Source: Hymenobacter nivis
GTDB taxonomy: Bacteria; Bacteroidota; Bacteroidia; Cytophagales; Hymenobacteraceae
Assembly (NCBI RefSeq): GCF_006439025.1
Contig: NZ_RCYZ01000006.1
Coordinates: 248,001 to 312,000 of the forward strand
Length of the DNA: 64,000 nt
Direction: 5' to 3'
Shown in pieces: positions 9,462 to 19,192 of the stretch (position 1 is its first letter; each line of letters opens with the position of its first letter). The position numbers and the translations under genes are program-made. The notes under the pieces are model-generated. The model saw nothing but the letters and a program-made list of their open reading frames with translations. It ran no database searches and was not told where the DNA came from.

Positions 9462-11135
9462 ATGTGGACTTCTTCCCGCAAGCGCTTGCGCCGCTTGGAG
9501 GCGGCTTGGCACCAGCCGGCTGCACGCTCCCGCCACTTCCCCGTGGTGGCCCGCTACTACAACCAGGTGCAGCACGAGCCCGCGTACCAGCGCTTGCCCG
9601 ACCAAACCTGGGAGGACCTGAACGGCGAATTGCTCTTCGGACTGCTCGATGCCACGGTGAGCCCGGTCGGCCAGCAATGCCTGTACCACCGCCTGCGCAG
9701 CCCACTCGCCGACGAGGCTGCCTTGCACGAGTTTGATGCCGCCGCCACCCTGCTGGCGCAGCAACCCGCGGCCCGCGGGCAAGCCCTGCTCGCCCTAGAC
9801 CAGCTGACGGCCCACGAGGCGTACTACCTGACCGATTTGCTGCAGGGGGAGCCCCTGCCCACGCTGCCCGGCGCGCGCTTTGCGCCGCTGCTCGCGCTGG
9901 GGCTGCTGGCCACGTTGCTTGGGGGCTTTTGGCTGCCCGCGCTCTGGTTGGGTACGCTGGCGTTTGCCCTCACCAATGCGGTGTTTCATTTCTGGCAGCG
10001 CCCGCGGATTCAGCGCACTGTTCGCCCGCTGCTGCAATTGGGCCGCTTGCGTCGGGCAGGCCGAGCGCTGCACCGGGCAGCCCTGCCTCTGCGGCCGCTG
10101 CAGTTGCTGGCCGTGCCCCTGGCCCAACTAGGGGCCCTCGTGCGGCAAGTAACGTTCTTTAATGTGGAAGCCACTTTGCAAAGTGACATGGCTGCCGCCG
10201 TCTCGCTGGTGCTCGACCTGCTCAAGATGCTGCTGCTGCTCGACGTGCTGCTGTACGCCCGTTGCCGGGTGGCGGTGCAGCAGCACGCGCCCGCGATTCG
10301 GACGGTCTTTGAGGCCGTGGGCTACGTCGATTGCGCCCTGGCGGTGGCTAGCTTCCGCCAGCGCCACGCCACCTGCGTGCCCCACTTTGGGCCGGCGGCC
10401 GAGGGCATCCAGATGCAAGCGGCCTACAACCCGCTGGTGCCAGGGTGTGTGCCGAATGACCTCACCTTAGCCGGGCCCGGCGTGCTGCTCACCGGCTCGA
10501 ACATGGCGGGTAAAACTACCTTTATGCGCACGCTGGGCGTAAATGCCCTGCTGGCCCAGACGATAGCTTCGTGCCCGGCCACTGCCTACCGCGCCCCTTT
10601 TTGCCGCGTTCTCACCAGCCTCAGCCTGGCCGATAGCCTGCCCACGGGCAAAAGTTATTACTTGGTAGAAGCCGAAACCATGCGGCAGCTGCTGCTGGCC
10701 TGCGACGCGGCCCTCGGTAGCTACCTGCTGCTGCTCGACGAGCTGTTTAAGGGCACGAACACGCAGGAACGCATCGCCGCCAACAAGGCCGTGCTGGCCT
10801 ACTTGCAGCCGCGCAGCTGGGTAGTGGCGGCCACCCACGACGGCGAGCTGGGGGCCCTCTTGCAATCGAGTTTCGTCGAATACCACTTTTGCGAGACGGT
10901 CACGGATGAGGATTGGTATTTCGACTTCCGCCTCAAAGCCGGGCCGCTCACCACGCGCAATGCCATCCGGTTGCTGGCGCGCCTGCACTACCCGGCGCAG
11001 GTGGTAGCGGAGGCGCAGGCGCTCAGTGCCACGCTGGCCACGCGGCCGCAGCCCAGCAGCGCGCAACCGCCCACGCCGGGAGAACTTGACGCCGTGGCTG
11101 ATTCGACCAGCTGCGAAGACCGTTCATTCGAATAA
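9462..11135 (+). CDS. Membrane-anchored MutS-like ATPase
   Basis: A 557-residue protein. The C-terminal half is a MutS-family ABC ATPase: Walker A GSNMAGKTTF (about 345-354), a signature region SLADSLPTGKSYYLVEAETM, Walker B LLLLDELFKGTNTQER (about 423-438) and the switch histidine in VVAATHDGEL. The mismatch-recognition and connector domains of true MutS are absent. A hydrophobic hairpin (about residues 141-178, LLALGLLATLLGG and LWLGTLAFALTNAVF) suggests two membrane helices in the lever region. This architecture is a recognised Bacteroidota MutS-related family whose role is not established; mismatch repair is unlikely. About 35 residues after the ATPase are disordered. Confidence 0.88.
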   Translation: MWTSSRKRLRRLEAAWHQPAARSRHFPVVARYYNQVQHEPAYQRLPDQTWEDLNGELLFGLLDATVSPVGQQCLYHRLRSPLADEAALHEFDAAATLLAQQPAARGQALLALDQLTAHEAYYLTDLLQGEPLPTLPGARFAPLLALGLLATLLGGFWLPALWLGTLAFALTNAVFHFWQRPRIQRTVRPLLQLGRLRRAGRALHRAALPLRPLQLLAVPLAQLGALVRQVTFFNVEATLQSDMAAAVSLVLDLLKMLLLLDVLLYARCRVAVQQHAPAIRTVFEAVGYVDCALAVASFRQRHATCVPHFGPAAEGIQMQAAYNPLVPGCVPNDLTLAGPGVLLTGSNMAGKTTFMRTLGVNALLAQTIASCPATAYRAPFCRVLTSLSLADSLPTGKSYYLVEAETMRQLLLACDAALGSYLLLLDELFKGTNTQERIAANKAVLAYLQPRSWVVAATHDGELGALLQSSFVEYHFCETVTDEDWYFDFRLKAGPLTTRNAIRLLARLHYPAQVVAEAQALSATLATRPQPSSAQPPTPGELDAVADSTSCEDRSFE

Positions 11136-11281
11136 ACGATTCATTGTGTAGATATTAACTAGATAGTGCATGCTCGCGGCGCTTCCCCGGCTAGGCTACG
11201 CTGCGCATTGTGTTTGAATAGCTGCCGGCACTTGCGCCGGAAACCTGCGCGCCCTGCTCACGAAGGAACGGAACGGCTAAT

Positions 11282-11289
11282 TACCTTTC
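11282..11289 (+). promoter_or_regulatory. -7-like promoter element TACCTTTC
   Basis: One mismatch from TAnnTTTG, 27 bases before the ATG of the oxidoreductase gene. It implies a very short leader. Confidence 0.45.
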
Positions 11290-11315
11290 GGATAACCGAA
11301 GACCTTTTAGCGAGC

Positions 11316-12434
11316 ATGGGCACTTATTCGAGGCGCAACTTCATCGAGCAAATGGGCTGGGGGCTGGGGGCCGCGGTGGCGCTGCCGCCCCTCGCGGCCA
11401 TGGCGCCTGCGCGGGCGCCGCTTGGGGCCCCCCGGCAACTGAACATCGCCCTCTGCGGGCTGGGCCGCTACGCCAACGTGCTCAAAACCGGGCTGGCGGC
11501 GTCGCAGCACTGCCGCCTGGCGGGCATCGTGACCGGCACCCCCGCCAAGGCGGCGGAGTGGAAACGGGCCTACAACATCCCCGACAAAAACAGCTATACC
11601 TACCAAACCTTCGACCAAATCAGCGCCAACCCGGCCATCGATTTGGTGTACATCACTCTCCCCAACGGGCTGCACAAAGAGTACGTTTTGCGGGCCGCCA
11701 AGGCAGGCAAGCACGTCATTGTGGAGAAGCCGATGGCCTTCACGGAGAAGGACTGCCGGGAAATGATCGAGGCCTGCCAGAAGGCGGGGGTGCAGCTGGC
11801 GGTGGGCTACCGGCTGCACTACGACCCCCACCACATCGAGCTGAAACGGCTGGGCCAGGGCAAGGTATTTGGCCAGGTGCGCCTCATTGAGGCTTCGCTA
11901 GGCTACCGGCTCGAAGGCATCAGCCCCGACGATTGGCACCTGAAAAAGGCGCTGGCCGGCGGCGGGCCCCTCATGAACCTGGGGGTGTACTGCGTGCAAG
12001 CCGGCCGCTACACGCTGGGCGAAGAACCCAGCGCGGTAACGGCCCAGTTCGGGCCGGTCACCCTGCCCCAGCTATTCAAAGAGGTGGAAGAAAACATTAC
12101 TTGGCAGCTCTACTTCCCCAGCGGGGCCGTCTGCACCTCCTCCAGCACGTCCAACTGCAACATCGACCGGTTCTTTGCCACTGCCGACGAAGGCTTTTTT
12201 GAGCTGGAGCCCGCGCTCAGCTACGGGCCTTTCAAGGGCCGCACCAGCCAAGCGGCGTTCAATTTTCCGGTGGTCAACCAACAGGCGGCGCAGCTCGACG
12301 ACATTGCCGCCCACATCCTGGCCAAAACGCCCTTGCCCGCCCACATCTCCGGCGAGGAAGGCCGCAAGGACATGCGCGTAATCGAGGCCATTTACCAAGC
12401 GGCCCGCACGGGCCAAAAAGTCACGCTGGCATGA
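11316..12434 (+). CDS. Gfo/Idh/MocA-family oxidoreductase, Tat-exported (glucose-fructose oxidoreductase-like)
   Basis: A 372-residue NAD(P)-dependent sugar oxidoreductase. The N-terminus YSRRNFIEQ followed by a hydrophobic stretch is a Tat signal, so the enzyme should fold with cofactor in the cytoplasm and act in the periplasm. The Rossmann strand is NIALCGLGRYA (variant glycine motif), followed by GIVTGTPAKA, the EKPMAF motif (conserved Lys of the family) and GGGPLMNLGVYCVQ, with the catalytic-region histidine nearby. The frame begins at 11166, but the ATG at 11316 gives the Tat signal directly and follows a -7 element. The stop overlaps the next start (ATGA), so the two genes are translationally coupled. 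A paralogue lies at 36405-37580. Confidence 0.9.
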   Translation: MGTYSRRNFIEQMGWGLGAAVALPPLAAMAPARAPLGAPRQLNIALCGLGRYANVLKTGLAASQHCRLAGIVTGTPAKAAEWKRAYNIPDKNSYTYQTFDQISANPAIDLVYITLPNGLHKEYVLRAAKAGKHVIVEKPMAFTEKDCREMIEACQKAGVQLAVGYRLHYDPHHIELKRLGQGKVFGQVRLIEASLGYRLEGISPDDWHLKKALAGGGPLMNLGVYCVQAGRYTLGEEPSAVTAQFGPVTLPQLFKEVEENITWQLYFPSGAVCTSSSTSNCNIDRFFATADEGFFELEPALSYGPFKGRTSQAAFNFPVVNQQAAQLDDIAAHILAKTPLPAHISGEEGRKDMRVIEAIYQAARTGQKVTLA

Positions 12435-13204
12435 GCACTCCCAAGAAGTGGGCTTTTTCCCTGCTGACTTCCGGCGCGTTGCTGCTGCTGGTCACCGCGC
12501 TGCTGGTTCTAAACCCGGGCTTCTTGTACGCCAACCGGACGGCGACGCCCCACTACACCATTTACCACAACCGCCCCCTGGACCCGGCGCTGCTGCCGCG
12601 CCTGGAGCAGGCCCGGGCGATAGATCAGCAAAGCAGCTGGTTCGATCCAACCCTCCGCCTGAACATCTGCCTGAACGACGGGTCGGCGTACCCCGGCCTA
12701 GTGGAGAAGCTGCGGGGCCCCGCGTTTGGGTGGAGCATCTACCGCAGCGTTGTGCTCAACGGGGAGGCGAATCCTCAAGCCAACTACGTGGCTTTGAATG
12801 GGTACAAATGGGATTTCGTCCAACTGCTCGCCCACGAAGCGGCCCATTGCTACCAGCTGCGCCGGTTGGGCATCTGGCAAATGAACCCACTCATTCCGCA
12901 GCACCCAATGTGGAAACTGGAAGGCTACGCGGAGTACGTCGCCCGCCGGGGCCCCAATTACCTGCCCTTGCGCCAGCAGGTCCAGCAACTGCGCCAAGCG
13001 CAGCAAGCAGCGCCGCACGAGTGGGGAATAGCCTTGGCCGACGGCACCACCGCCAGCCGTGAATATGCGGGCTACCTCGCCCTCACCACCTATTGCCTGG
13101 ACGTTAAGAAAATGACCTACCAGCAATTGCTGGCCGATACCACTTCCGAGCAGACGGTTCACCGCCAACTAGCAAGCTGGTACCAACGGGGAGAAGGCAA
13201 ATAA
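12431..13204 (+). CDS. Membrane-anchored HExxH protein, putative metalloprotease
   Basis: A 257-residue protein with one N-terminal membrane helix (about 9-29, FSLLTSGALLLLVTALLVL) and an extracytoplasmic domain. LLAHEAAHCYQL (about residue 137) carries a zinc-protease HExxH motif, and WKLEGYAEYVARR about 30 residues later supplies a glutamate in the position of a gluzincin third ligand. I cannot name a family; a peptidase MA-like fold is the closest guess. The gene overlaps the stop of the oxidoreductase by four bases and is surely made from the same message. Proteolytic activity is inferred from the motif only. Confidence 0.72.
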   Translation: MSTPKKWAFSLLTSGALLLLVTALLVLNPGFLYANRTATPHYTIYHNRPLDPALLPRLEQARAIDQQSSWFDPTLRLNICLNDGSAYPGLVEKLRGPAFGWSIYRSVVLNGEANPQANYVALNGYKWDFVQLLAHEAAHCYQLRRLGIWQMNPLIPQHPMWKLEGYAEYVARRGPNYLPLRQQVQQLRQAQQAAPHEWGIALADGTTASREYAGYLALTTYCLDVKKMTYQQLLADTTSEQTVHRQLASWYQRGEGK

Positions 13205-13239
13205 TCGCCGCCTGCTCTAATAGGAATTCCCTGGAGCGC

Positions 13240-13968
13240 TTACGCCGCCACGCCCAGGGCCTCCAGCAGCAGTTGCTTCTGGGCCTGGAAAGCGGGGGCG
13301 GTGCGGCGGCGGGGGCGGGGCAGGTCCACGTTGAAAGTGTGGTGCACGCGGCCGGGGCGGCTGCGCAGCACCACCACGCGGTCGGCCAGCACGAGGGCTT
13401 CCTCCAAGTCGTGGGTGACGAGCACGAGGGTGGGGCGGTCGTCGGCCCAAATGCCGAGCAGGTGCTCCTGCAAGTCCATTTTCGTGAACGGGTCGAGGGC
13501 GCTGAAGGGCTCGTCGAGCAGCAGCAGGCCCGGCCGCGCCACCAGGGCCCGCGCGATGGCCGCCCGCTGCGCCATGCCGCCCGAGAGCTGCCGCGGCCAC
13601 GCGTCGGCAAAATCGGCCAGGCCCACCCGGGCCAGGGCCCCCGCGCTGCGGGCGGCGCGCTCGGCGGCGGGCAGGTGGGCAATGCCGAACGCCACGTTCT
13701 GGCGCACCGTGAGCCAGGGCAGCAGCCGCGGCTCCTGAAACAGGAAGCCCACCGCCGGGTGGGGCCCCGCCACGGGGGCCCCGTCGATGAGCACGCGGCC
13801 GGTGCCGGGCGCCTCCAGCCCCGCCACGATGCGCAGCAGGGTGCTTTTGCCGCAGCCGCTGGTGCCCACCAGGGCCACGATTTCGCCGGGCTGCACCTGC
13901 AGGCTCACGTCGTGCAACGCCACCACCTGGGGCCCAAACTGCTTGCCAAGGTGCTCGATGCGCAGCAT
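13240..13968 (-). CDS. ABC transporter ATP-binding protein, sulfonate/nitrate/taurine type
   Basis: A 242-residue nucleotide-binding subunit of the SsuB/TauB/NrtD group. Walker A is GTSGCGKST (about 35-43), the Q-loop is FLFQEPRLLPW (the LLPW form typical of this group), the signature LSGGMAQRAAIARAL, Walker B LLLLDEPFSALD and the H-loop VTHDLEEAL. It energises the permease encoded just upstream (115-base gap) and acts on the cytoplasmic face. It is the last gene of a minus-strand run metY-metX-SBP-permease-ATPase that starts behind a SAM-I riboswitch. It probably imports an organosulfur or related compound. Confidence 0.92.
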   Translation of the reverse strand: MLRIEHLGKQFGPQVVALHDVSLQVQPGEIVALVGTSGCGKSTLLRIVAGLEAPGTGRVLIDGAPVAGPHPAVGFLFQEPRLLPWLTVRQNVAFGIAHLPAAERAARSAGALARVGLADFADAWPRQLSGGMAQRAAIARALVARPGLLLLDEPFSALDPFTKMDLQEHLLGIWADDRPTLVLVTHDLEEALVLADRVVVLRSRPGRVHHTFNVDLPRPRRRTAPAFQAQKQLLLEALGVAA

Positions 13969-14083
13969 GGTTGAAGGGGAAGAATGTGGAAAAGATTGTG
14001 GAGATGTGGAGAACGAAGGGGGCGTGGCACCGCGGGGCGGGAAGGCGACACGGCCGCTTTCATCCTGCGCGGTGCCGCGTTCC

Positions 14084-14926
14084 TCAGCTTGGCCCGCTGC
14101 CGTGCGTGTCTTGCCAGCGGAGCAGGCGGCGGCTGAGCCAGGCCAAGCCGGCGTCGGTGGTGCGGCCCAGCACGGCGAAGAGTAGGATGCTGGCCAGGAT
14201 GGTTTGGGGCCGGCCAGTCATCTGGCCGTCCACCAGCAAGAAGCCCAGGCCTTTGTTGGCCCCCATGATTTCGGCGGCCACCACGAACATCCAACCCAGG
14301 CCCAGGCCGTTGCGCAGGCCCACCAGGTAGGCCGGCAGCGTGGCGGGCAGAAACACGCGCCGCACCAACTCCAGCCCCGACAGCCGGTACATGCGGCCCA
14401 CTTCCACCAGCTTGCGGTCCACGCCCTGCACGCCGCTCATCAGCCCCAGGTACACCGGGAAAAACACGCCCACGGCAATGAGCACCACTTTCGAGGTTTC
14501 GTAAATGCCCATCCAGAGAATGAACAGCGGCACCCAGGCCAGCGACGGGATGTTGCGCACGCCCTGCAGCAGCGGGTCGAGTAGGCGGCGGGCCAGCGGC
14601 GCGTAGCCCGTGAGGGCCCCCAGCGCCGTGGCCGCCAGGCTGCCCAGCGCGAAGCCCGCGCCCACCCGCGCCAGCGTCAGGCCCAGGTGGGGCCACAGCT
14701 CGCCGGTGCGGGCCAGCTCAGCAATGGTGGCCAACACTTTGGAAGGCGCAGGCAGCAGGTTGGGCGGCAGGGCCCCGGTGCGGGCCAGAATTTCCCAGAG
14801 CGCCAGCAGGGCTAGGGGCAACACCGCGCCCAGCGGCCACTGCCAGCGCCGCGGCGCGCGCGGGTTGGCCACCGGCTGGGCCGCAGCGCGGGTAGGCGGC
14901 GCTAAAACGAGGGCGGAATTGGACAT
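14084..14926 (-). CDS. ABC transporter permease, sulfonate/nitrate/taurine type
   Basis: A 280-residue inner-membrane permease of the SsuC/TauC family. About six hydrophobic helices are visible, beginning LGAVLPLALLALWEILA. The coupling-loop region reads GVQGVDRKLVEVGRMYRLSG...LPATLPAYLVGLRNGLGLGW, matching the EAA-type motif contacting the ATPase. LLPAPSKVLATIAEL near residue 57 is typical of the family. It is 43 bases downstream of the binding-protein gene on the same strand, so the two are probably cotranscribed. Confidence 0.92.
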   Translation of the reverse strand: MSNSALVLAPPTRAAAQPVANPRAPRRWQWPLGAVLPLALLALWEILARTGALPPNLLPAPSKVLATIAELARTGELWPHLGLTLARVGAGFALGSLAATALGALTGYAPLARRLLDPLLQGVRNIPSLAWVPLFILWMGIYETSKVVLIAVGVFFPVYLGLMSGVQGVDRKLVEVGRMYRLSGLELVRRVFLPATLPAYLVGLRNGLGLGWMFVVAAEIMGANKGLGFLLVDGQMTGRPQTILASILLFAVLGRTTDAGLAWLSRRLLRWQDTHGSGPS

Positions 14927-14969
14927 AAAAAAATCAAGGTTGAAGCCAGTTGGCTAGGGCCCCGGGGCC

Positions 14970-16010
14970 CTAGCGCGCCGCCACGGGCGCGGCGGGTAGC
15001 TTGTTCACGTACTGCGGGTCGACCAGCGCCTTCAGGGTTTGGGCCACGTCCACGCTAGCTTCAATGGTACCGGTTTTCTTGAGCACGTCGCCGGCCGCCC
15101 CGATGGTGGCCAACTGCGGGGCCCCAAAGCTGTTGACGGAGAAGTCGGTGCGGGCCAATTGCTTGGCGGCCACAGCCGGGCTTAGCTTGGCCTCGGCGGC
15201 CAGGGTTTGCTGCAGCTCGGCGGGGTGCTGGCGGGCCCAGGCGCGGGCCTGCTCGTAGGCGCGCAGCACGGCGCCCACCAAGGCCGGGTTGTCCTTGGCG
15301 AAGGCTTCGCGGACGTTCAGCACGCCGTAGCTGTTGAACTCGGGGTTGCGGTAGAGGAGCTTGGCGCCCGACTCCAGCTCGGCCTTGGCCATGTGCGGGT
15401 CGAGGCCGGCCCAGGCGTCCACGTCGCCTTTTTCGAGGGCGGCGCGGCCATCCGGGTGTTGCAGCGGAATCAGCTCGATGTCCTTCTCGCTCATCCCAGC
15501 TTGGTCGAGGGCGCGCAGCAGAAAGATGTAAGGGTCAGTGCCTTTGGTGGCGGCCACGCGCTTGCCCTTGAGGCCCGCCACGGTGGCAATGGTCGATTTG
15601 GGCCCCACGCACAGCGCCGTCCACTCGGGCTTCGAGTAAATGTAGATGGCCTTGAGTGGGTTGCCGTTGGCGCGGGCCACCAGGGCCGCTGCCCCAGCCG
15701 TCGAGCCGAAATCGACGCTGCTGCCGTTGAGGAATTCCAGGGCCTTGTTGCTGCCCTGGCTCAGCACCCATTCCACCTTGATGTTCTGCTTGGCGAGGTC
15801 TTTTTCCAGCCAGCCCTGCTGCTTCAGTACCAGGCTAAGGGGGTTGTAGTAGGCGTAGTCGAGGCGCACAGTTTCGGGCGCAGCGGCGGTGCCGCCAGTG
15901 CTGTTACTGCCGCTGCCACAGCCGGTTAGCAACCCAGCCACAGCCAGCACACCGCACAAAAGGACCCGCGGCCCGCGCAGGGCCGATGAGAAGGAAAAGG
16001 TCATGTTCAA
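14970..16010 (-). CDS. ABC transporter substrate-binding lipoprotein, SsuA-like
   Basis: A 346-residue periplasmic binding protein of the aliphatic-sulfonate/nitrate group. The lipobox is LLTGCGSG (about residues 27-34), giving membrane anchoring. The mature domain shows VRLDYAYYNPLSLVLKQQGWLEK, then VEWVLSQGSNKALEFLNGSSVDFG and ATKGTDPYIFLLRAL, the usual SsuA layout. A start at the third residue (MTFSFSS) is equally possible. The ligand is not readable from sequence. Its position 35 bases after metX under SAM-riboswitch control suggests a sulfur source or methionine precursor rather than nitrate. The stop is TAGGGCCCC. Confidence 0.9.
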   Translation of the reverse strand: MNMTFSFSSALRGPRVLLCGVLAVAGLLTGCGSGSNSTGGTAAAPETVRLDYAYYNPLSLVLKQQGWLEKDLAKQNIKVEWVLSQGSNKALEFLNGSSVDFGSTAGAAALVARANGNPLKAIYIYSKPEWTALCVGPKSTIATVAGLKGKRVAATKGTDPYIFLLRALDQAGMSEKDIELIPLQHPDGRAALEKGDVDAWAGLDPHMAKAELESGAKLLYRNPEFNSYGVLNVREAFAKDNPALVGAVLRAYEQARAWARQHPAELQQTLAAEAKLSPAVAAKQLARTDFSVNSFGAPQLATIGAAGDVLKKTGTIEASVDVAQTLKALVDPQYVNKLPAAPVAAR

Positions 16011-16045
16011 GAAAATAAGGGAATGATGTGCCCGGCCCCCGGGGC

Positions 16046-17083
16046 CTATTGCGCCAGCGCCGGGGCGTAGAACCGTTCCAGCCGCTGCGCGATTTGCACG
16101 GTTTCCAGCAAAAAGCCGTCGTGCCCAAAGCCCGAATCGAGCTCGGTGTACAGGGCCCCGGGAATACCCTGCGCCAACTCCCGCTGCTCGCTGACGGGAA
16201 ATAGCACGTCGGACGTGATTCCCAGCACCAGCGTGCGCGCCTGCACGGTAGCCAGGGCCGCCGACACGCCGCCGCGGTGGCGGCCCAGGTGGTGGGTGTC
16301 CATGGCCCGGCCCAAGGCTACGTAGCTGTAGGCGTCGAATCGCGCCACGAGCTTGTCGCCCTGGTAGCGCTGGTAGGTGCTGGCGCGGTAGTCGCGCAGG
16401 CGCGGGTCGTCGTCGGCCTCGGTTTGGGTGGCGGCGTAAGCGTCGTAGCCGCGGTAGCTGAGCAAGGCAATGGCGCGGGCAGCCCGCAGGCCTTCGTCGC
16501 CGCCGCCGGGCTCGTTGGCGTGGTAGGAAGGGTCGGCTTCGATGGCCAGCCGCTGGGCTTCGTTGAAGGCGATGCCCCAGGCCGAATGCCGGGCATTGGT
16601 AGCAATAACCACCAGGTGGTCAAACGCTTCGGGCTGCGCCACGGCCCACTCCAGGGCCTGCTGGCCGCCCAACGAGCCGCCAATCAGGGTGTGGACGCGG
16701 TCCAGGCCCAACTCCTGGCGCAAGGCCTCGTGGGCCCCCGCCAGGTCGCGGATGGTGAGCAGCGGGAACTCCTGGTAGCGCGGCCGGCCCGTGGCGGGGT
16801 CGGAGCTGAGCGGGCTGGTGCTGCCGTAGCACGAGCCCAACACGTTGGCACACACAATGAACCAATCGGCGGGGTCGAAAAAGCAGCCCGGCCCAAACAA
16901 GCCCGGCCACCAGTCCAGCACGTCGGCGTTGGCCGTCAGGGCGTGGCACACCCACACCGCGTTGTCGCGGGCCGCATTCAGCTGGCCCCAGGTGCGGTAC
17001 GCCACGTGGGCCCCAGCCAGCTCCGCGCCGCTCTCCAGCGGAAACGGGTCGGGCAATTCAAAAATGTGTTCGGGCATGGCCAT
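16046..17083 (-). CDS. metX: Homoserine O-acetyltransferase
   Basis: A 345-residue alpha/beta-hydrolase-fold acyltransferase that makes O-acetyl-homoserine from acetyl-CoA and homoserine, the substrate for MetY. Typical signatures are VWVCHALTANADV, the NVLGSCYGSTSP loop, the nucleophile elbow GGSLGG (about 137-142), the acid in ITSDVLFP (about 290) and the histidine in GFGHDGFLLE (about 320). An alternative start lies two codons in. It follows metY on the same strand after 94 bases that contain a strong hairpin, and precedes the ABC importer genes. Confidence 0.95.
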   Translation of the reverse strand: MAMPEHIFELPDPFPLESGAELAGAHVAYRTWGQLNAARDNAVWVCHALTANADVLDWWPGLFGPGCFFDPADWFIVCANVLGSCYGSTSPLSSDPATGRPRYQEFPLLTIRDLAGAHEALRQELGLDRVHTLIGGSLGGQQALEWAVAQPEAFDHLVVIATNARHSAWGIAFNEAQRLAIEADPSYHANEPGGGDEGLRAARAIALLSYRGYDAYAATQTEADDDPRLRDYRASTYQRYQGDKLVARFDAYSYVALGRAMDTHHLGRHRGGVSAALATVQARTLVLGITSDVLFPVSEQRELAQGIPGALYTELDSGFGHDGFLLETVQIAQRLERFYAPALAQ

Positions 17084-17115
17084 ATGGGAGTCGAAACCTG
17101 TCTAACGCTAAAACC

Positions 17116-17146
17116 CAGGGCCCCGGCGGCGGCTGCCGGGGCCCTG
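17116..17146 (-). terminator. Hairpin between metY and metX (possible attenuator)
   Basis: Perfect 12-bp arms CAGGGCCCCGGC / GCCGGGGCCCTG with a 7-base loop; on the minus strand it is followed closely by GGGTTTTAG. It could partly terminate or stabilise the operon message. It may also simply be a paired copy of the common GGGGCCC palindrome. Confidence 0.5.
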
Positions 17147-17177
17147 AGCCTCAGGTACTTTATGCGCCGGGGCGGGG

Positions 17178-18722
<1,545 letters not shown>

Positions 18723-18774
18723 CTACCCAAAAAACCAGTGGCAGGAGGTGGCGGGCAGGGCCCGCAGCATCAAC

Positions 18775-18905
18775 CTAGCCGCAACAACACGGGCCCCAAC
18801 AGCACATTCGCATTCGGCCGGCCGCGGCCAACGCCAAAAAGCCCAGCACCGGCAAGGCCGGCTGGGCAAGGGGGGTCGAATGGGAAACGGGGGGGTTGTT
18901 CATGG
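18775..18905 (-). other. Possible short leader reading frame after the riboswitch (doubtful)
   Basis: An ATG just after the riboswitch opens a frame of about 43 codons (MNNPPVSHST...) that runs through the intrinsic terminator and stops at 18775. It would place ribosomes over the terminator stem. Composition is odd (Cys-rich end) and I see no family, so it may be chance. Confidence 0.2.
18836..18867 (-). terminator. Intrinsic terminator of the metY leader (riboswitch expression platform)
   Basis: On the minus strand GCCCAGC-CGGC-loop-GCCG-GT-GCTGGGC is followed by TTTTTGG. It lies about 45 bases after the riboswitch and about 275 before metY, where a SAM-controlled transcription attenuator is expected. 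The rest of the leader to 18561 holds no gene. Confidence 0.75.
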
Positions 18906-18913
18906 CACTCCGG

Positions 18914-19023
18914 TTATATTTCCCGCAGCGGCCGGGGGGCCGAGGGGTAGGATGTGGCACCTTTCGCGCGGTCGAAGGTTGCCAGCGGGTCGTAGAGCCT
19001 AGTCTCTCGCCGCTTCTGTATAA
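18914..19023 (-). ncRNA. SAM-I (S-box) riboswitch
   Basis: The minus strand reads TTATACAGAAGCGGCGAGAG, ACTAGGCTC, ACGACCCGCTGGCAACC and AAAGGTGCCACATCCTAC, closing with AAATATAA. These match the conserved S-box blocks (AGAG..GGAGGGA, GGCAACC, GGUGC..A.UCC) in order and spacing. The outer P1 helix pairs TTATA (19023-19019) with TATAA (18918-18914). Together with the downstream terminator and metY, this indicates repression when S-adenosylmethionine is abundant. Confidence 0.9.
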
Positions 19024-19072
19024 GATGAAACGCTGCACCGCCGCGAGGGGGAGCGTACCGGGTTGGTAATGG

Positions 19073-19104
19073 CAAATATAGAAGCGAAAATTTTGCTTCT
19101 GCAA
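19073..19104 (-). promoter_or_regulatory. Promoter of the metY-metX-ABC operon
   Basis: On the minus strand an exact TATATTTG (19080-19073) fits TAnnTTTG, with a TTG at 19104-19102, 21 bases before it, as the -33 part. Transcription would begin near 19067, about 45 bases before the riboswitch P1 helix. Confidence 0.7.
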
Positions 19105-19134
19105 GCGGTTGCTCAATTTTTTTTGCCGGGGGCC

Positions 19135-19164
19135 CAAAAAAGCCCGGACCAATGGCCCGGGCTT
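19135..19164 (-). terminator. Intrinsic terminator of the LysM gene
   Basis: AAGCCCGG / CCGGGCTT arms with a 9-base loop, followed on the minus strand by six T. It insulates the metY promoter from the LysM gene. Confidence 0.85.
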
Positions 19165-19192
19165 TTCTTGCCTTTTTTCTGCAAAAAAGAAC

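Noticed and set aside
9462..11135. DNA mismatch-repair MutS
   Set aside because: The mismatch-binding and connector domains are missing and there is a membrane hairpin, so the repair label would mislead.
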